DNA of 10,562 nucleotides from Zoogloea sp. (GTDB taxonomy: Bacteria > Pseudomonadota > Gammaproteobacteria > Burkholderiales > Rhodocyclaceae), in assembly GCA_016790385.1 (NCBI GenBank), contig JAEUNV010000335.1:1-10562 (forward strand), given 5' to 3'. Position numbers and translations under genes: made by a program. The notes beneath the pieces were generated by a model. It worked only from the letters and a program-made list of their open reading frames with translations, was not told the DNA's origin and searched no databases. Below, piece after piece: positions 1-6,224 of this stretch (position 1 is the stretch's first letter; each line of letters begins with the position of its first letter).

Positions 1-552
1 CACGGTCAACATCACGGTCAACAAGCCCTGCAACAGCACCCAAAGATTGACGTTGGCTTTGCCCACCTGAAAGCTGATCTGTTCCAACCCATCAATGACG
101 GCCGGCAGCACCCCGACAATGTGCAGGGCCACCACCACCCATGCCACGAAGGCGAAGAGACGCTCGAAGGATGCCAGCCACCCAGCCCGCGGAAAAGCAC
201 GCTTAAGGGCATGGACCGTCAGCCGGATCACCGCCATGGCCATCAACAGGGGGACAGCCAGCTTGAGAAGATTGACGTGATGCCACTTGTCGAGGGTCAC
301 CCGGGCCAGTGCCACCAGGAGCAAGGCCGAAAGTGGAAAGACCACCCTTCGCAACCCCTCCTCGCCAACGCCTCGCACATAAGCGGGGTCGGCACCCTGC
401 CGCCGGAGCAGCGCCGCCTTAACCTGTCGGGAAATGAAGCCTGCAATCAGCAAACACAATGCCAGCACGCCCACCTGCCAGAAAATGGCTGGATTCTGGA
501 CGTCATCCCAAAGCTCAATCAGCAACTGCGCGATCTGGTTCTCTTCCATCAT
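1..552 (-). CDS. MscS-family mechanosensitive channel, N-terminal part (runs off the left edge)
   Basis: I translated this frame by hand. It is open from a double Met start (ATG at 552 and 549) to base 1, giving 184 residues with no stop. An amphipathic N-terminus (MMEENQIAQLL) is followed by hydrophobic segments at about residues 22-41, 69-84, 97-113 and 131-150, then a segment starting near 168 (NLWVLLQGLLTV). A stretch like ISFQVGKANVNLW just before the last helix is typical of MscS-type channels of the inner membrane, which open under membrane tension to release solutes on hypo-osmotic shock. The diagnostic beta domain lies beyond the edge, so the call rests on the helix pattern and that linker. 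The start is supported by a purine-rich ribosome site (GGAG, AAGGAAGG) directly upstream of 552. It overlaps the end of the preceding gene by 38 bases. It is the last visible gene of the minus-strand run. Confidence 0.72.
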   Translation of the reverse strand, partial: MMEENQIAQLLIELWDDVQNPAIFWQVGVLALCLLIAGFISRQVKAALLRRQGADPAYVRGVGEEGLRRVVFPLSALLLVALARVTLDKWHHVNLLKLAVPLLMAMAVIRLTVHALKRAFPRAGWLASFERLFAFVAWVVVALHIVGVLPAVIDGLEQISFQVGKANVNLWVLLQGLLTVMLTV

Positions 553-1150
553 CCTTCCTTCTCCGTCCAGGCAAATCGTCGACAGCGTTCAGCGACTGCG
601 CCTCGGCCTTGTGCCGCCGCCAGTTGCCCAGATAGGCGCCCGCCAACGCCGGGTTGCCGCGCAGGATAAGCAGATTCTCGGCATTGGACACCCGTGCCGA
701 ACGCGTGTAGTTGTAAGAACCGGTGGCCACCGCCGCCCTGGGGGAAGCCGGGTCGAAAAGCATGACCTTGTTGTGGGCGATGTTGTGGCGCGTTTCCACC
801 AGTACCGGAACACCGGCCGCCAGGAGGTCGGGGATCACACTGGCCGACGCAGCGCGATTACTCTCCGCGTCCAGCATCACCTCCACCCTTACCCCCCGCC
901 GGTGAGCGGCAATCAAGGCCCGGGCAAGGGGTTTGCTCGTGAAAAGATACGCCTGAACCAGGATCTGCTCCCTGGCCTCCTCAATGGCGTTGAGCAGGGC
1001 AGCTTCTCCGTCATTCCAAGGAGAAAAAACCACTTCCACCGTACCCGTCGCTGCCATATTGAGCGGCGGCTCGGGTGCCAGCGCATGGGCCGGCGCGACC
1101 AGGACGCGCACCAGCGCGAGCCCGGCCAGCAAACGGGCCAGGCTACGCAT
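515..1150 (-). CDS. Secreted phospholipase D-family protein (Nuc/NucT-like, single HKD motif)
   Basis: This 211-residue protein has a signal-like N-terminus: MRSLARLL, then a hydrophobic core, then AHALA as a plausible cleavage site near residue 25, so export to the periplasm or beyond is likely. The mature part has the PLD fold. QAYLFTSKPLARAL lies near 66-79, RGVRVEVMLD at 85-94, and the HKD motif is complete with H126, K128 and D133, followed by GSYNYT at 144-149 and NAENL at 156-160. There is one HKD motif at the length of Nuc-type nucleases, which form their active site from two subunits; that points to a dimeric phosphodiesterase acting on nucleic acid or phospholipid. Which substrate it uses cannot be read from the sequence. 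Its ATG overlaps the TGA of the upstream methyltransferase (ATGA), with AAGG just before it, so translation is probably coupled. The charged tail after residue 190 overlaps the channel gene and may be poorly conserved. Confidence 0.88.
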   Translation of the reverse strand: MRSLARLLAGLALVRVLVAPAHALAPEPPLNMAATGTVEVVFSPWNDGEAALLNAIEEAREQILVQAYLFTSKPLARALIAAHRRGVRVEVMLDAESNRAASASVIPDLLAAGVPVLVETRHNIAHNKVMLFDPASPRAAVATGSYNYTRSARVSNAENLLILRGNPALAGAYLGNWRRHKAEAQSLNAVDDLPGRRRKDDGREPDRAVAD

Positions 1151-2409
1151 CAGGCCTTGCGCTCGAGCACAGCCGCAAAGAAGCCATCGGTATCGTGGGC
1201 CAGCGGGGTCAGACGCAACTGTTCACCGCATTCGACAGCAATACCCTGTTTCGTCAGGACATCCTGGGCATTGACCGGCGCGAACCCTTCGTTGGCAGCA
1301 AGAAAGGCCGCCACGATGGCCTCGTTCTCTTCGACCAGCAGACTACAGGTGGCATACACCAGCCGGCCACCCGGCTTCACCAGGCGGGCCGCGCTGGCAA
1401 GAATCGCTGCCTGCTTCATAGTAAGTTCAGCCAAGGCCTCCGGGCTCTGGCGCCATTTCAGGTCGGGATTGCGACGCAAGGTACCCAGGCCGCTGCACGG
1501 CGCATCCACCAACACCCGGTCGATCTTGCCGGCCAAACGCTTCACCCGAGGGTCGTTCTCGCTGGCAATGACCACCGGATGGATGTTCGACAGTCCGGAG
1601 CGGGCCATGCGCGGCTTGAGCTTGGACAAACGCTTGTCCGACACATCGAAGGCGTACAGGCGGCCGCTGTTGCGCATCAACGCCCCCAGCAGCAGGGTCT
1701 TGCCGCCGGCACCGGCACAGAAATCAACAACCATCTCGCCCCGCTTCGGTTGCAACAGATAACCGAGCAGCTGACTGCCTTCGTCCTGAACCTCAAAGCT
1801 GCCATCCAGGAACAAGGGGTGCTTCTGCAACGCCGGCTTGCCGTCGAGGCGCACGGCGGTAGGAGAGTAGCGACCCGGCACGCAGTTGATGCCGTCGGCC
1901 TTGAGGCGCTCGATGAGAGCGTCCCGGTCGATCTTCAGGGTGTTGGCCCGCAGGTCGAGGGGCGCGGGCCGGTTGAGGCTATGGGCGAGCGCCAGCACCT
2001 GCTCCGCGGTCAGCGTGGCAAGCAGGCGCTCAGCCAGCCAGTCGGGCAGATCGGCCGATTCGGCCAGGGTCAGCTCACCTGTCTCCCGCCCCTTGATCTC
2101 GGTGAAAAAATCCGTGTCGCGCCCGTGTAACCCCTCACCGAGCTGGCGCAGGGTGATGCCTTCAACCCGGGCCAGCCACGCCAGCACCAATTGCCGGGTG
2201 GAAGCTTCCGGGCCACACAACCGCTCCAAAGTGCGCTTGCGCCGCAGAACCCCATACACCGCCTCGGCCACGAAGGCCCGATCGCGGGCACCCAGCTCGC
2301 GAAGATCACGGAAATAGCGGGACAGCACGGAATCGGCAGGGTAATCAAAGCGCAGCACGGAGCGAAGGGCCTGACTGGCGGACTGGATCTGGGCAGGGGT
2401 AATGGTCAT
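1150..2409 (-). CDS. RsmB/NOP-family RNA (cytosine-C5) methyltransferase
   Basis: This 419-residue cytoplasmic enzyme is predicted to methylate C5 of a cytosine in RNA using S-adenosylmethionine. The N-terminal 150 residues are helical and resemble the NusB-like domain of RsmB (ADSVLSRYFRDLRELGARDR at 26-45). The Rossmann domain follows, with the SAM-binding loop DFCAGAGGKT at 229-238, the acidic D255, motif IV DAPCSGLGT at 302-310 with C305, and motif VI YATCSL at 352-357 with C355. By family rules C355 is the nucleophile and C305 helps release the product. The C-terminus ends in the usual HDTDGFF block at 405-411. Betaproteobacteria often carry this protein beside purN and the DUF3108 gene as well as a separate true RsmB, so 16S C967 should not be assumed as the target, and I give no gene symbol. 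No good ribosome site precedes the ATG. It overlaps the next gene by ATGA. Confidence 0.9.
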   Translation of the reverse strand: MTITPAQIQSASQALRSVLRFDYPADSVLSRYFRDLRELGARDRAFVAEAVYGVLRRKRTLERLCGPEASTRQLVLAWLARVEGITLRQLGEGLHGRDTDFFTEIKGRETGELTLAESADLPDWLAERLLATLTAEQVLALAHSLNRPAPLDLRANTLKIDRDALIERLKADGINCVPGRYSPTAVRLDGKPALQKHPLFLDGSFEVQDEGSQLLGYLLQPKRGEMVVDFCAGAGGKTLLLGALMRNSGRLYAFDVSDKRLSKLKPRMARSGLSNIHPVVIASENDPRVKRLAGKIDRVLVDAPCSGLGTLRRNPDLKWRQSPEALAELTMKQAAILASAARLVKPGGRLVYATCSLLVEENEAIVAAFLAANEGFAPVNAQDVLTKQGIAVECGEQLRLTPLAHDTDGFFAAVLERKA

Positions 2410-2449
2410 GTAAATCCGATTCGGAAAAAACAGCCGGACGTCACTGCGC

Positions 2450-2464
2450 CCGACAAACTGTCGG
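2450..2464 (-). terminator. Hairpin after the DUF3108 gene, possible weak attenuator
   Basis: A perfect six-base stem (CCGACA / TGTCGG) with a three-base loop starts six bases after the DUF3108 stop codon, reading on the minus strand. A run of six T (bases 2430-2425) follows, but only 19 bases beyond the stem, which is too far for a classical intrinsic terminator. It lies in the only sizeable gap of the minus-strand operon (60 bases), ahead of a methyltransferase with a weak ribosome site. It may lower read-through or stabilise the upstream mRNA end; this role is inferred. Confidence 0.35.
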
Positions 2465-2469
2465 TATTG

Positions 2470-3576
2470 CTATTCGGACGCAGCCCGCTTGCCCAGGTCC
2501 ACACCCGTGGCCACCTGGTCGAGCACGTCGCCGTTCTTGTCGGTTATCTTCAGGCGCACCGGCAGGTTTGCGTAGTCCCTGGCCAGCCAGATGTCGATCT
2601 TCAGATCGCCCCGATGGCCGGTGCTGCCGAGATGGTAGGCGGAAACCCGGCCCGCCGGCACCTCGATCTCCTCGATGCCGAGATTCTCGATCACCGAACG
2701 CACAGCGCTTTTGCCCGTCACCACCAGCAATTCGGCCTTCATCGGCCCATCCGGCTGCAAGGACAGATGGTGCATCAAGGACAGCACGTCCTGATCACCC
2801 TCGGCGATGGAAAACTCCCGCCGACGCTCGCCCGCGACCAGTACCACCTTGGCGGACGACCAGTCGAAGTCAGCCCGCTCACGCATGCGGCCATCCCGTT
2901 CGACGGTGAACTTCTCGGGTTGCAGACCCCGCGGGCCGATCCGCCCCTCGCTGCGCTGAACCATCCGGAACGGCTTGATCAGCCCCACCAGACCGGAGGT
3001 CTCGATCACCGTTTCCATCGAGTAATGCTCCTGATCGTGGGTCCAGGCATGGGTGGTATGGCCGATGATGAAGTTCTGCTCGCCCCGGATCACGTTGTAC
3101 TGGATTTTGCCCGACGCAGCCCACAACTCGCCCAGGCTCGGCCCGCTGCCCTTGGCCGGCATTCCACCAGCGCCGCCTTTCCCAATGCCCGACGCTTCGG
3201 CCTCAACCTCGGGGGGCGCATCCCTGCGGTCGGCCGCGTCCCGACCATCGCCCTCGTTGCCCGCAGCCACCGCATCCGGAGCCAGCTGGGCAACAGGCGC
3301 CGCGGAAGGCTGCGGCTCGGCCACCTTGACCGGCTTGCGCGGCCGGGGGCGCGGGCGAGGTGGCGGCGCATCGCCCAGCACCACCCGCTTGTCATCGGAA
3401 TTTTTCAGGGTCGGCCTGGGCAATGGCGTAAGACGTGCATCCAGTGGTGGCAGGACACTGGCCTTGTCGTTGGGAATCTCCCACGCCGGCCCAAGCAACA
3501 CGAACAGATGCACCACCGCGGAAATGGCAATGGCAAAAACCAGTGTGCGGTCGTAACGCCCGGCGGCTGCGGCCAT
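2470..3576 (-). CDS. TonB-like envelope protein with a C-terminal DUF3108 domain
   Basis: I start this 368-residue protein at the ATG at 3576. Longer upstream reading runs through purN and looks like frame-shadow sequence, and this start gives a classic short N-terminus (MAAAAGRYDR). One membrane segment at about 11-30 anchors it in the inner membrane. A long Pro/Arg and then Ala/Gly/acid-rich linker follows to about residue 145, including the run PPPRPRPRPRKP at 71-82, like the periplasm-spanning part of TonB. From about 150 comes a beta-rich domain of the DUF3108 type (GEQNFIIGH, YSMETVIETSGLVGLIKPF, PAGRVSAYHLG, LKIDIWLARDYANLPVRLKI). The function is unknown; the family is thought to act in the envelope. 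It starts seven bases after the purN stop and so is co-transcribed with it. The domain call comes from pattern recognition and not from a search. Confidence 0.85.
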   Translation of the reverse strand: MAAAAGRYDRTLVFAIAISAVVHLFVLLGPAWEIPNDKASVLPPLDARLTPLPRPTLKNSDDKRVVLGDAPPPRPRPRPRKPVKVAEPQPSAAPVAQLAPDAVAAGNEGDGRDAADRRDAPPEVEAEASGIGKGGAGGMPAKGSGPSLGELWAASGKIQYNVIRGEQNFIIGHTTHAWTHDQEHYSMETVIETSGLVGLIKPFRMVQRSEGRIGPRGLQPEKFTVERDGRMRERADFDWSSAKVVLVAGERRREFSIAEGDQDVLSLMHHLSLQPDGPMKAELLVVTGKSAVRSVIENLGIEEIEVPAGRVSAYHLGSTGHRGDLKIDIWLARDYANLPVRLKITDKNGDVLDQVATGVDLGKRAASE

Positions 3577-3583
3577 CGACGAC

Positions 3584-4228
3584 TCAGGCCTCGACCGGCG
3601 GCACCGTCCAGCCAATCGGGCCGTCGGATTCACCTTCCACCCGCACTCCGCCGGCCTCGGTAAGGCGCAGGCGGCCCTCCACGAACCAGCGCACGGCCTG
3701 GGGATAGATGCGGTGCTCCTGCACCAGCACGCGGGCGGCCAGGCTGGCCTCATCGTCACCCGGCAACACGGGCACGGCAGCCTGGATCACGATCGGGCCG
3801 CAGTCCAGGGTCGGGGTGACAAAATGCACCGTGGTGCCATGCACCCGCACCCCGGCCTCCAGGGCACGCCGGTGGGTGTGCAGGCCGGGGAAGGATGGCA
3901 GCAGGCTGGGATGGATGTTGAGCAGACGGCCGGCGTAACGACTGACGAAGGCATCCGTGAGCACCCGCATGAAACCCGCCAACACCACCAGATCCGGGGA
4001 AAAACCGTCGATCAGCTCGGCAAGGGCGGCATCGAAAGCCTCCCGGGAGGGAAAGGCCCGATGATCCACAACCTGCGACGCAATGCCGTGACGGGCGGCG
4101 AACTCGAGACCGCCGGCATCGGGTCGGTTGGAAATGACGGCAACAATGCGCGCACCGGGGATCTGTGCCCGGACGATGGCTTCCATATTGCTGCCACGGC
4201 CGGAGATGAGAATAACGACATGCTTCAT
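3584..4228 (-). CDS. purN: Phosphoribosylglycinamide formyltransferase
   Basis: This 214-residue cytoplasmic enzyme transfers a formyl group from 10-formyltetrahydrofolate to glycinamide ribonucleotide (GAR), the third step of purine synthesis. The N-terminus has the phosphate-binding loop ISGRGSNMEAI (8-18). The catalytic triad of the family is present: N104 and H106 in NIHPSLLPSFPG and D142 in LDCGPI, matching N106, H108 and D144 of the E. coli enzyme. VISNRPDAGGLE and LVVLAGFMRVL are also typical, and the length is as expected. The start has a good ribosome site (GAGGG, about seven bases upstream) that overlaps the stop of the DedA gene, which lies nine bases away, so the two are probably translated from one message. 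Its place here, apart from other pur genes, is common in betaproteobacteria as far as I know. Confidence 0.97.
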   Translation of the reverse strand: MKHVVILISGRGSNMEAIVRAQIPGARIVAVISNRPDAGGLEFAARHGIASQVVDHRAFPSREAFDAALAELIDGFSPDLVVLAGFMRVLTDAFVSRYAGRLLNIHPSLLPSFPGLHTHRRALEAGVRVHGTTVHFVTPTLDCGPIVIQAAVPVLPGDDEASLAARVLVQEHRIYPQAVRWFVEGRLRLTEAGGVRVEGESDGPIGWTVPPVEA

Positions 4229-4237
4229 GTGGCGCCC

Positions 4238-4885
4238 TCAACCGGCAACCGGCGCCCGCCGGCTCTTCAGCCACCCAATGAACACAGGGATCAGCGAGAT
4301 GGCGATGATGCCCAGGATCACCACCGACAGGTTTTTCTTCACCACCGGCATGTTGCCAAAACCGTAGCCAAGCCAGGTCAGGGAGAAGATCCAGATACAC
4401 CCGCCGAGAAAGTCGAGGGCCACAAAGCGACTGTAGGTCATGCGCGCCACTCCGGCCACGAAGGGCGCAAAGGTACGCAGCAGGGGCAGGAAGCGGGCAA
4501 TGATGATGGTCTTGCCGCCGTGGGACTCAAAATACGAATGTGTCTTGTCGAAGGCTGCGCGATTGAACAGGCGCGAGTTCTCCCAGCGGAACACCTTGGG
4601 GCCGATGGAATGGCCGATCCAGTAGTTGGTGTTGTCACCCAGCACGGCCGCCGCAAGCAGCACGCCACACAGCACGTAGATGTCCATTCCGCCGGTGGCG
4701 GCCAGGGCTCCGGCGACGAAGAGCAGGGAGTCACCGGGAAGGAATGGAAACACCACCAGACCGGTCTCGCAGAAAATGATCACGAAGAGGATCGCGTAGA
4801 TCCAGGTGCCGTACTGGGCCGTAAGGGCCGCCAGATGGACGTCCAGGTGCAGGATGATGTCGATGAATTGAGTGAGCAGTTCCAT
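4238..4885 (-). CDS. DedA-family (SNARE-associated/VTT domain) inner-membrane protein
   Basis: This 215-residue polytopic membrane protein has hydrophobic stretches near 27-45, 50-64, 67-83, 125-147, 155-176 and 185-205. The functional residues known from E. coli YqjA line up well: E40 in FCETGLV, D52 in LPGDSLLF, and R131 and R137 in IARFLPLLRTFAPFVAG. DedA proteins support proton-coupled membrane homeostasis, and family members (UptA type) have been implicated in flipping undecaprenyl phosphate back to the inner leaflet; which activity applies here is unknown. I chose the ATG at 4885 because MELLTQFIDIILHLD is the usual family start. An in-frame ATG at 4915 would add ten residues and is possible, since neither start has a clear ribosome site. 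It is the first gene of the minus-strand operon and is divergent from the glycosylation genes. Confidence 0.93.
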   Translation of the reverse strand: MELLTQFIDIILHLDVHLAALTAQYGTWIYAILFVIIFCETGLVVFPFLPGDSLLFVAGALAATGGMDIYVLCGVLLAAAVLGDNTNYWIGHSIGPKVFRWENSRLFNRAAFDKTHSYFESHGGKTIIIARFLPLLRTFAPFVAGVARMTYSRFVALDFLGGCIWIFSLTWLGYGFGNMPVVKKNLSVVILGIIAISLIPVFIGWLKSRRAPVAG

Positions 4886-4932
4886 TGCCGCGCCGCAAAA
4901 AAACAAGGCCTCCATGATACCGGAGGGCGCTC

Positions 4933-4967
4933 CGACACGCTCGTGCGGGCTTTACCGAAACGTGTCG
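4933..4967 (-). promoter_or_regulatory. Inverted repeat in the DedA-operon leader
   Basis: CGACACG (4933-4939) and CGTGTCG (4961-4967) are perfect complements around a 21-base loop. A second pair, GTGCG (4943-4947) and CGCAC (4971-4975), interleaves with it, so the two stems exclude each other. A third short stem, CGCCG/CGGCG, lies at 4979-4994. This could be an operator or a switching leader upstream of dedA, or chance in GC-rich DNA; I cannot tell which. Confidence 0.3.
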
Positions 4968-5063
4968 AAGCGCACCTCCGCCGTCGTTGCGGCGCAGCGT
5001 GGCACCCTCACCCACCCAGCCGCAGGGAAACCAGGACTTGACCCCATTCGTGACAAATCCGCG

Positions 5064-5096
5064 TTGTAGCGTGAAGCACGCCTGTGTTACTAATAT
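5064..5096 (+). promoter_or_regulatory. Candidate promoter of the glycosylation operon with a dyad in its spacer
   Basis: TTGTAG (5064-5069) could be a -35 box. Eighteen bases later TACTAA (5088-5093), preceded by TG one base away and merging into TAATAT, could be an extended -10. The spacer contains the dyad GCGTG-AAG-CACGC (5069-5081), well placed for a repressor or activator. The matches to consensus are only moderate, so this is a candidate chosen mainly because it is the AT-rich patch. Confidence 0.3.
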
Positions 5097-5143
5097 CGAA
5101 TAAGAGGAGATCCGATCCGGGGGTCTTTTCGCAGTGCAGCAGC

Positions 5144-5195
5144 CCGGCCCGGCACAAGGCCGGTCGGGCACAGCGAGGCAGTAGCAATCCCCTCG
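5144..5195 (+). promoter_or_regulatory. Two hairpins in the leader of the glycosylation operon
   Basis: CCGGCC (5144-5149) pairs with GGCCGG (5158-5163) across eight bases, and CGAGG (5174-5178) pairs with CCTCG (5191-5195) across twelve. Neither is followed by a T run, so they are not intrinsic terminators. They would fold in a leader of roughly 130 bases ahead of the GTG start and might set message stability or translation. Confidence 0.3.
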
Positions 5196-5223
5196 TCCAG
5201 CCCCTGCATTCCCGTCCCCACAT

Positions 5224-5237
5224 GAGGTATCCGAGTG
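5224..5237 (+). promoter_or_regulatory. Ribosome binding site and GTG start of the glycosyltransferase gene
   Basis: GAGG at 5224-5227 lies seven bases before a GTG at 5235. The nearby ATG at 5222 is out of frame with the glycosyltransferase. The GTG gives MSASLSVVIPCYRS, exactly where family-2 glycosyltransferases begin, so this site decides the start. Confidence 0.75.
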
Positions 5238-6224
5238 TCCGCCAGCCTGTCCGTAGTCATTCCCTGTTATCGCTCCCACGCCACTCTGCCCGAACTTCTC
5301 CGTCGCCTGACCGCAGCCCTGGAAACCGCGGGACATCCGTTTGAAGTCATTTTTGTAGAGGACTGCGGCGGCGACAACACCTGGCAAGTCATCCAGGAGC
5401 TCGCCCGCAAAGACGCACGGGTGCGTGGCATCAAACTGGCGCGCAACTACGGGCAGCACAACGCCCTGCTGTGCGGCATTCGTGCGGCCCGGGGTGAAAT
5501 CATCGTCACCATCGACGACGACCTTCAGAACCCACCCGAGGAGATCCACAAACTGCTGGCCAAGCTCCAGGAGGGGCATGATGTGGTTTATGGCTCACCC
5601 CAGAGCGAAACCCATGGCTTCCTGCGGAACCAGGCCTCGCGTATCACCAAGCTGGCTCTGCAGGGCACCATGGGTGTCGAATCGGCCAGCAAAGTGAGCG
5701 CCTTCCGCGTCTTTCGCACCCGCCTGCGCGACGCCTTCGAGGCTTATCGCAGCCCCTCGGTCAATATCGACGTGCTCCTCACCTGGGGCACCACCTCCTT
5801 CTCATCGGTCAATGTGCGCCAGGACGAACGTCTGATCGGCGACTCGGGATACAGCCTGAAGAAGCTCATCAACCACGCCATCAACATGATGACGGGCTTC
5901 TCGGTGCTCCCCTTGCAGATTGCCAGCCTGCTGGGCATCGTCTTCGGTGCCCTCGGCATGCTCGTGCTCACTTACGTGGTCGGCCGCTATCTGATTGCCG
6001 GCAGCGCCGTGCCGGGCTTTACCTTCATCGCCTCCATCATCGCCATCTTCTCGGGCGTCCAGCTCTTTGCCCTGGGCATCTTCGGGGAATACCTGGCACG
6101 CATGCATTTCCGCTCGATGGAACGCCCGCCTTACACATTGCTCCACGAGACGCCCGCGCAGGAAACCGCCGCCCACTCTGCAACCGCCCAGCCCACGTCA
6201 AGCGCCCATGTCCTCCAGTCCTGA
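5235..6224 (+). CDS. Polyprenyl-phosphate glycosyltransferase (GT2, ArnC/GtrB type)
   Basis: This 329-residue protein should move a sugar from a nucleotide donor onto undecaprenyl phosphate at the inner face of the cytoplasmic membrane. The GT2 domain starts SVVIPCYRSHATLPELL (6-22), with VEDCGGDNTW at 41-50, LARNYGQHNALLCGIRAARGE at 68-88 and the metal-binding IDDDLQNPPEEI at 93-104 (D94-D96). YSLKKLINHAINM (206-218) leads into two membrane helices at about 228-250 and 262-284, the layout of ArnC and GtrB. The acceptor is read from this layout; the donor from the neighbours: wecE and a WecD-like gene suggest dTDP-Fuc4NAc, and a GtrA flippase follows. The motif DCGGD replaces the more common DGS-x-D, so this is a somewhat divergent subgroup. 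The last 25 residues are low-complexity and overlap the next gene by 17 bases. Confidence 0.9.
   Translation: MSASLSVVIPCYRSHATLPELLRRLTAALETAGHPFEVIFVEDCGGDNTWQVIQELARKDARVRGIKLARNYGQHNALLCGIRAARGEIIVTIDDDLQNPPEEIHKLLAKLQEGHDVVYGSPQSETHGFLRNQASRITKLALQGTMGVESASKVSAFRVFRTRLRDAFEAYRSPSVNIDVLLTWGTTSFSSVNVRQDERLIGDSGYSLKKLINHAINMMTGFSVLPLQIASLLGIVFGALGMLVLTYVVGRYLIAGSAVPGFTFIASIIAIFSGVQLFALGIFGEYLARMHFRSMERPPYTLLHETPAQETAAHSATAQPTSSAHVLQS

Larger units (their letters stand above)
4886..5234. other. Divergent intergenic regulatory region
   Basis: About 350 bases separate the DedA gene (minus) and the glycosyltransferase gene (plus). I see no credible protein or RNA gene; open frames here are continuations of antisense frames. 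Most of it is GC-rich, with one AT-rich patch at 5086-5106 that is the best place for a core promoter. Inverted repeats occur on both flanks and are listed separately. Promoters for both operons must lie here unless read-through supplies them. Confidence 0.8.

Noticed and set aside
1..23. Near-perfect tandem 12-base direct repeat at the left edge
   Set aside because: It encodes the repeated LTV-M-LTV within a membrane helix of the channel and is explained by coding sequence.
434..1762. Long plus-strand open frame opposite the PLD and methyltransferase genes
   Set aside because: It is antisense to two genes with clear motifs, crosses the gene junction and has no recognisable domain; such frames are common in GC-rich DNA.
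2191..3663. 490-residue plus-strand open frame
   Set aside because: It lies opposite the methyltransferase and DUF3108 genes and its product is rich in His, Arg, Gln and Pro with no domain; it is the mirror of real coding sequence.
3577..3759. N-terminal extension of the DUF3108 protein back to an ATG at 3759
   Set aside because: The extra 61 residues lie within purN in another frame and look like shadow sequence (Cys, Pro, Arg, Trp-rich); the ATG at 3576 gives a normal anchor start.
3713..5041. 442-residue plus-strand open frame, rich in His, Gln and Asp
   Set aside because: Antisense to purN and the DedA gene, both of which carry full catalytic or functional residues on the minus strand.
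5084..5344. Small upstream open frame starting GTG in the leader region
   Set aside because: No ribosome site, it starts at the AT-rich promoter-like patch and runs out of frame into the glycosyltransferase; no sign of a leader peptide.
5995..6207. N-terminal extension of the acetyltransferase back to 5995
   Set aside because: The first 71 residues are Ser/Pro/Arg-rich and lie in another frame over the glycosyltransferase's membrane helices; ATG 6208 gives the WecD-like protein.
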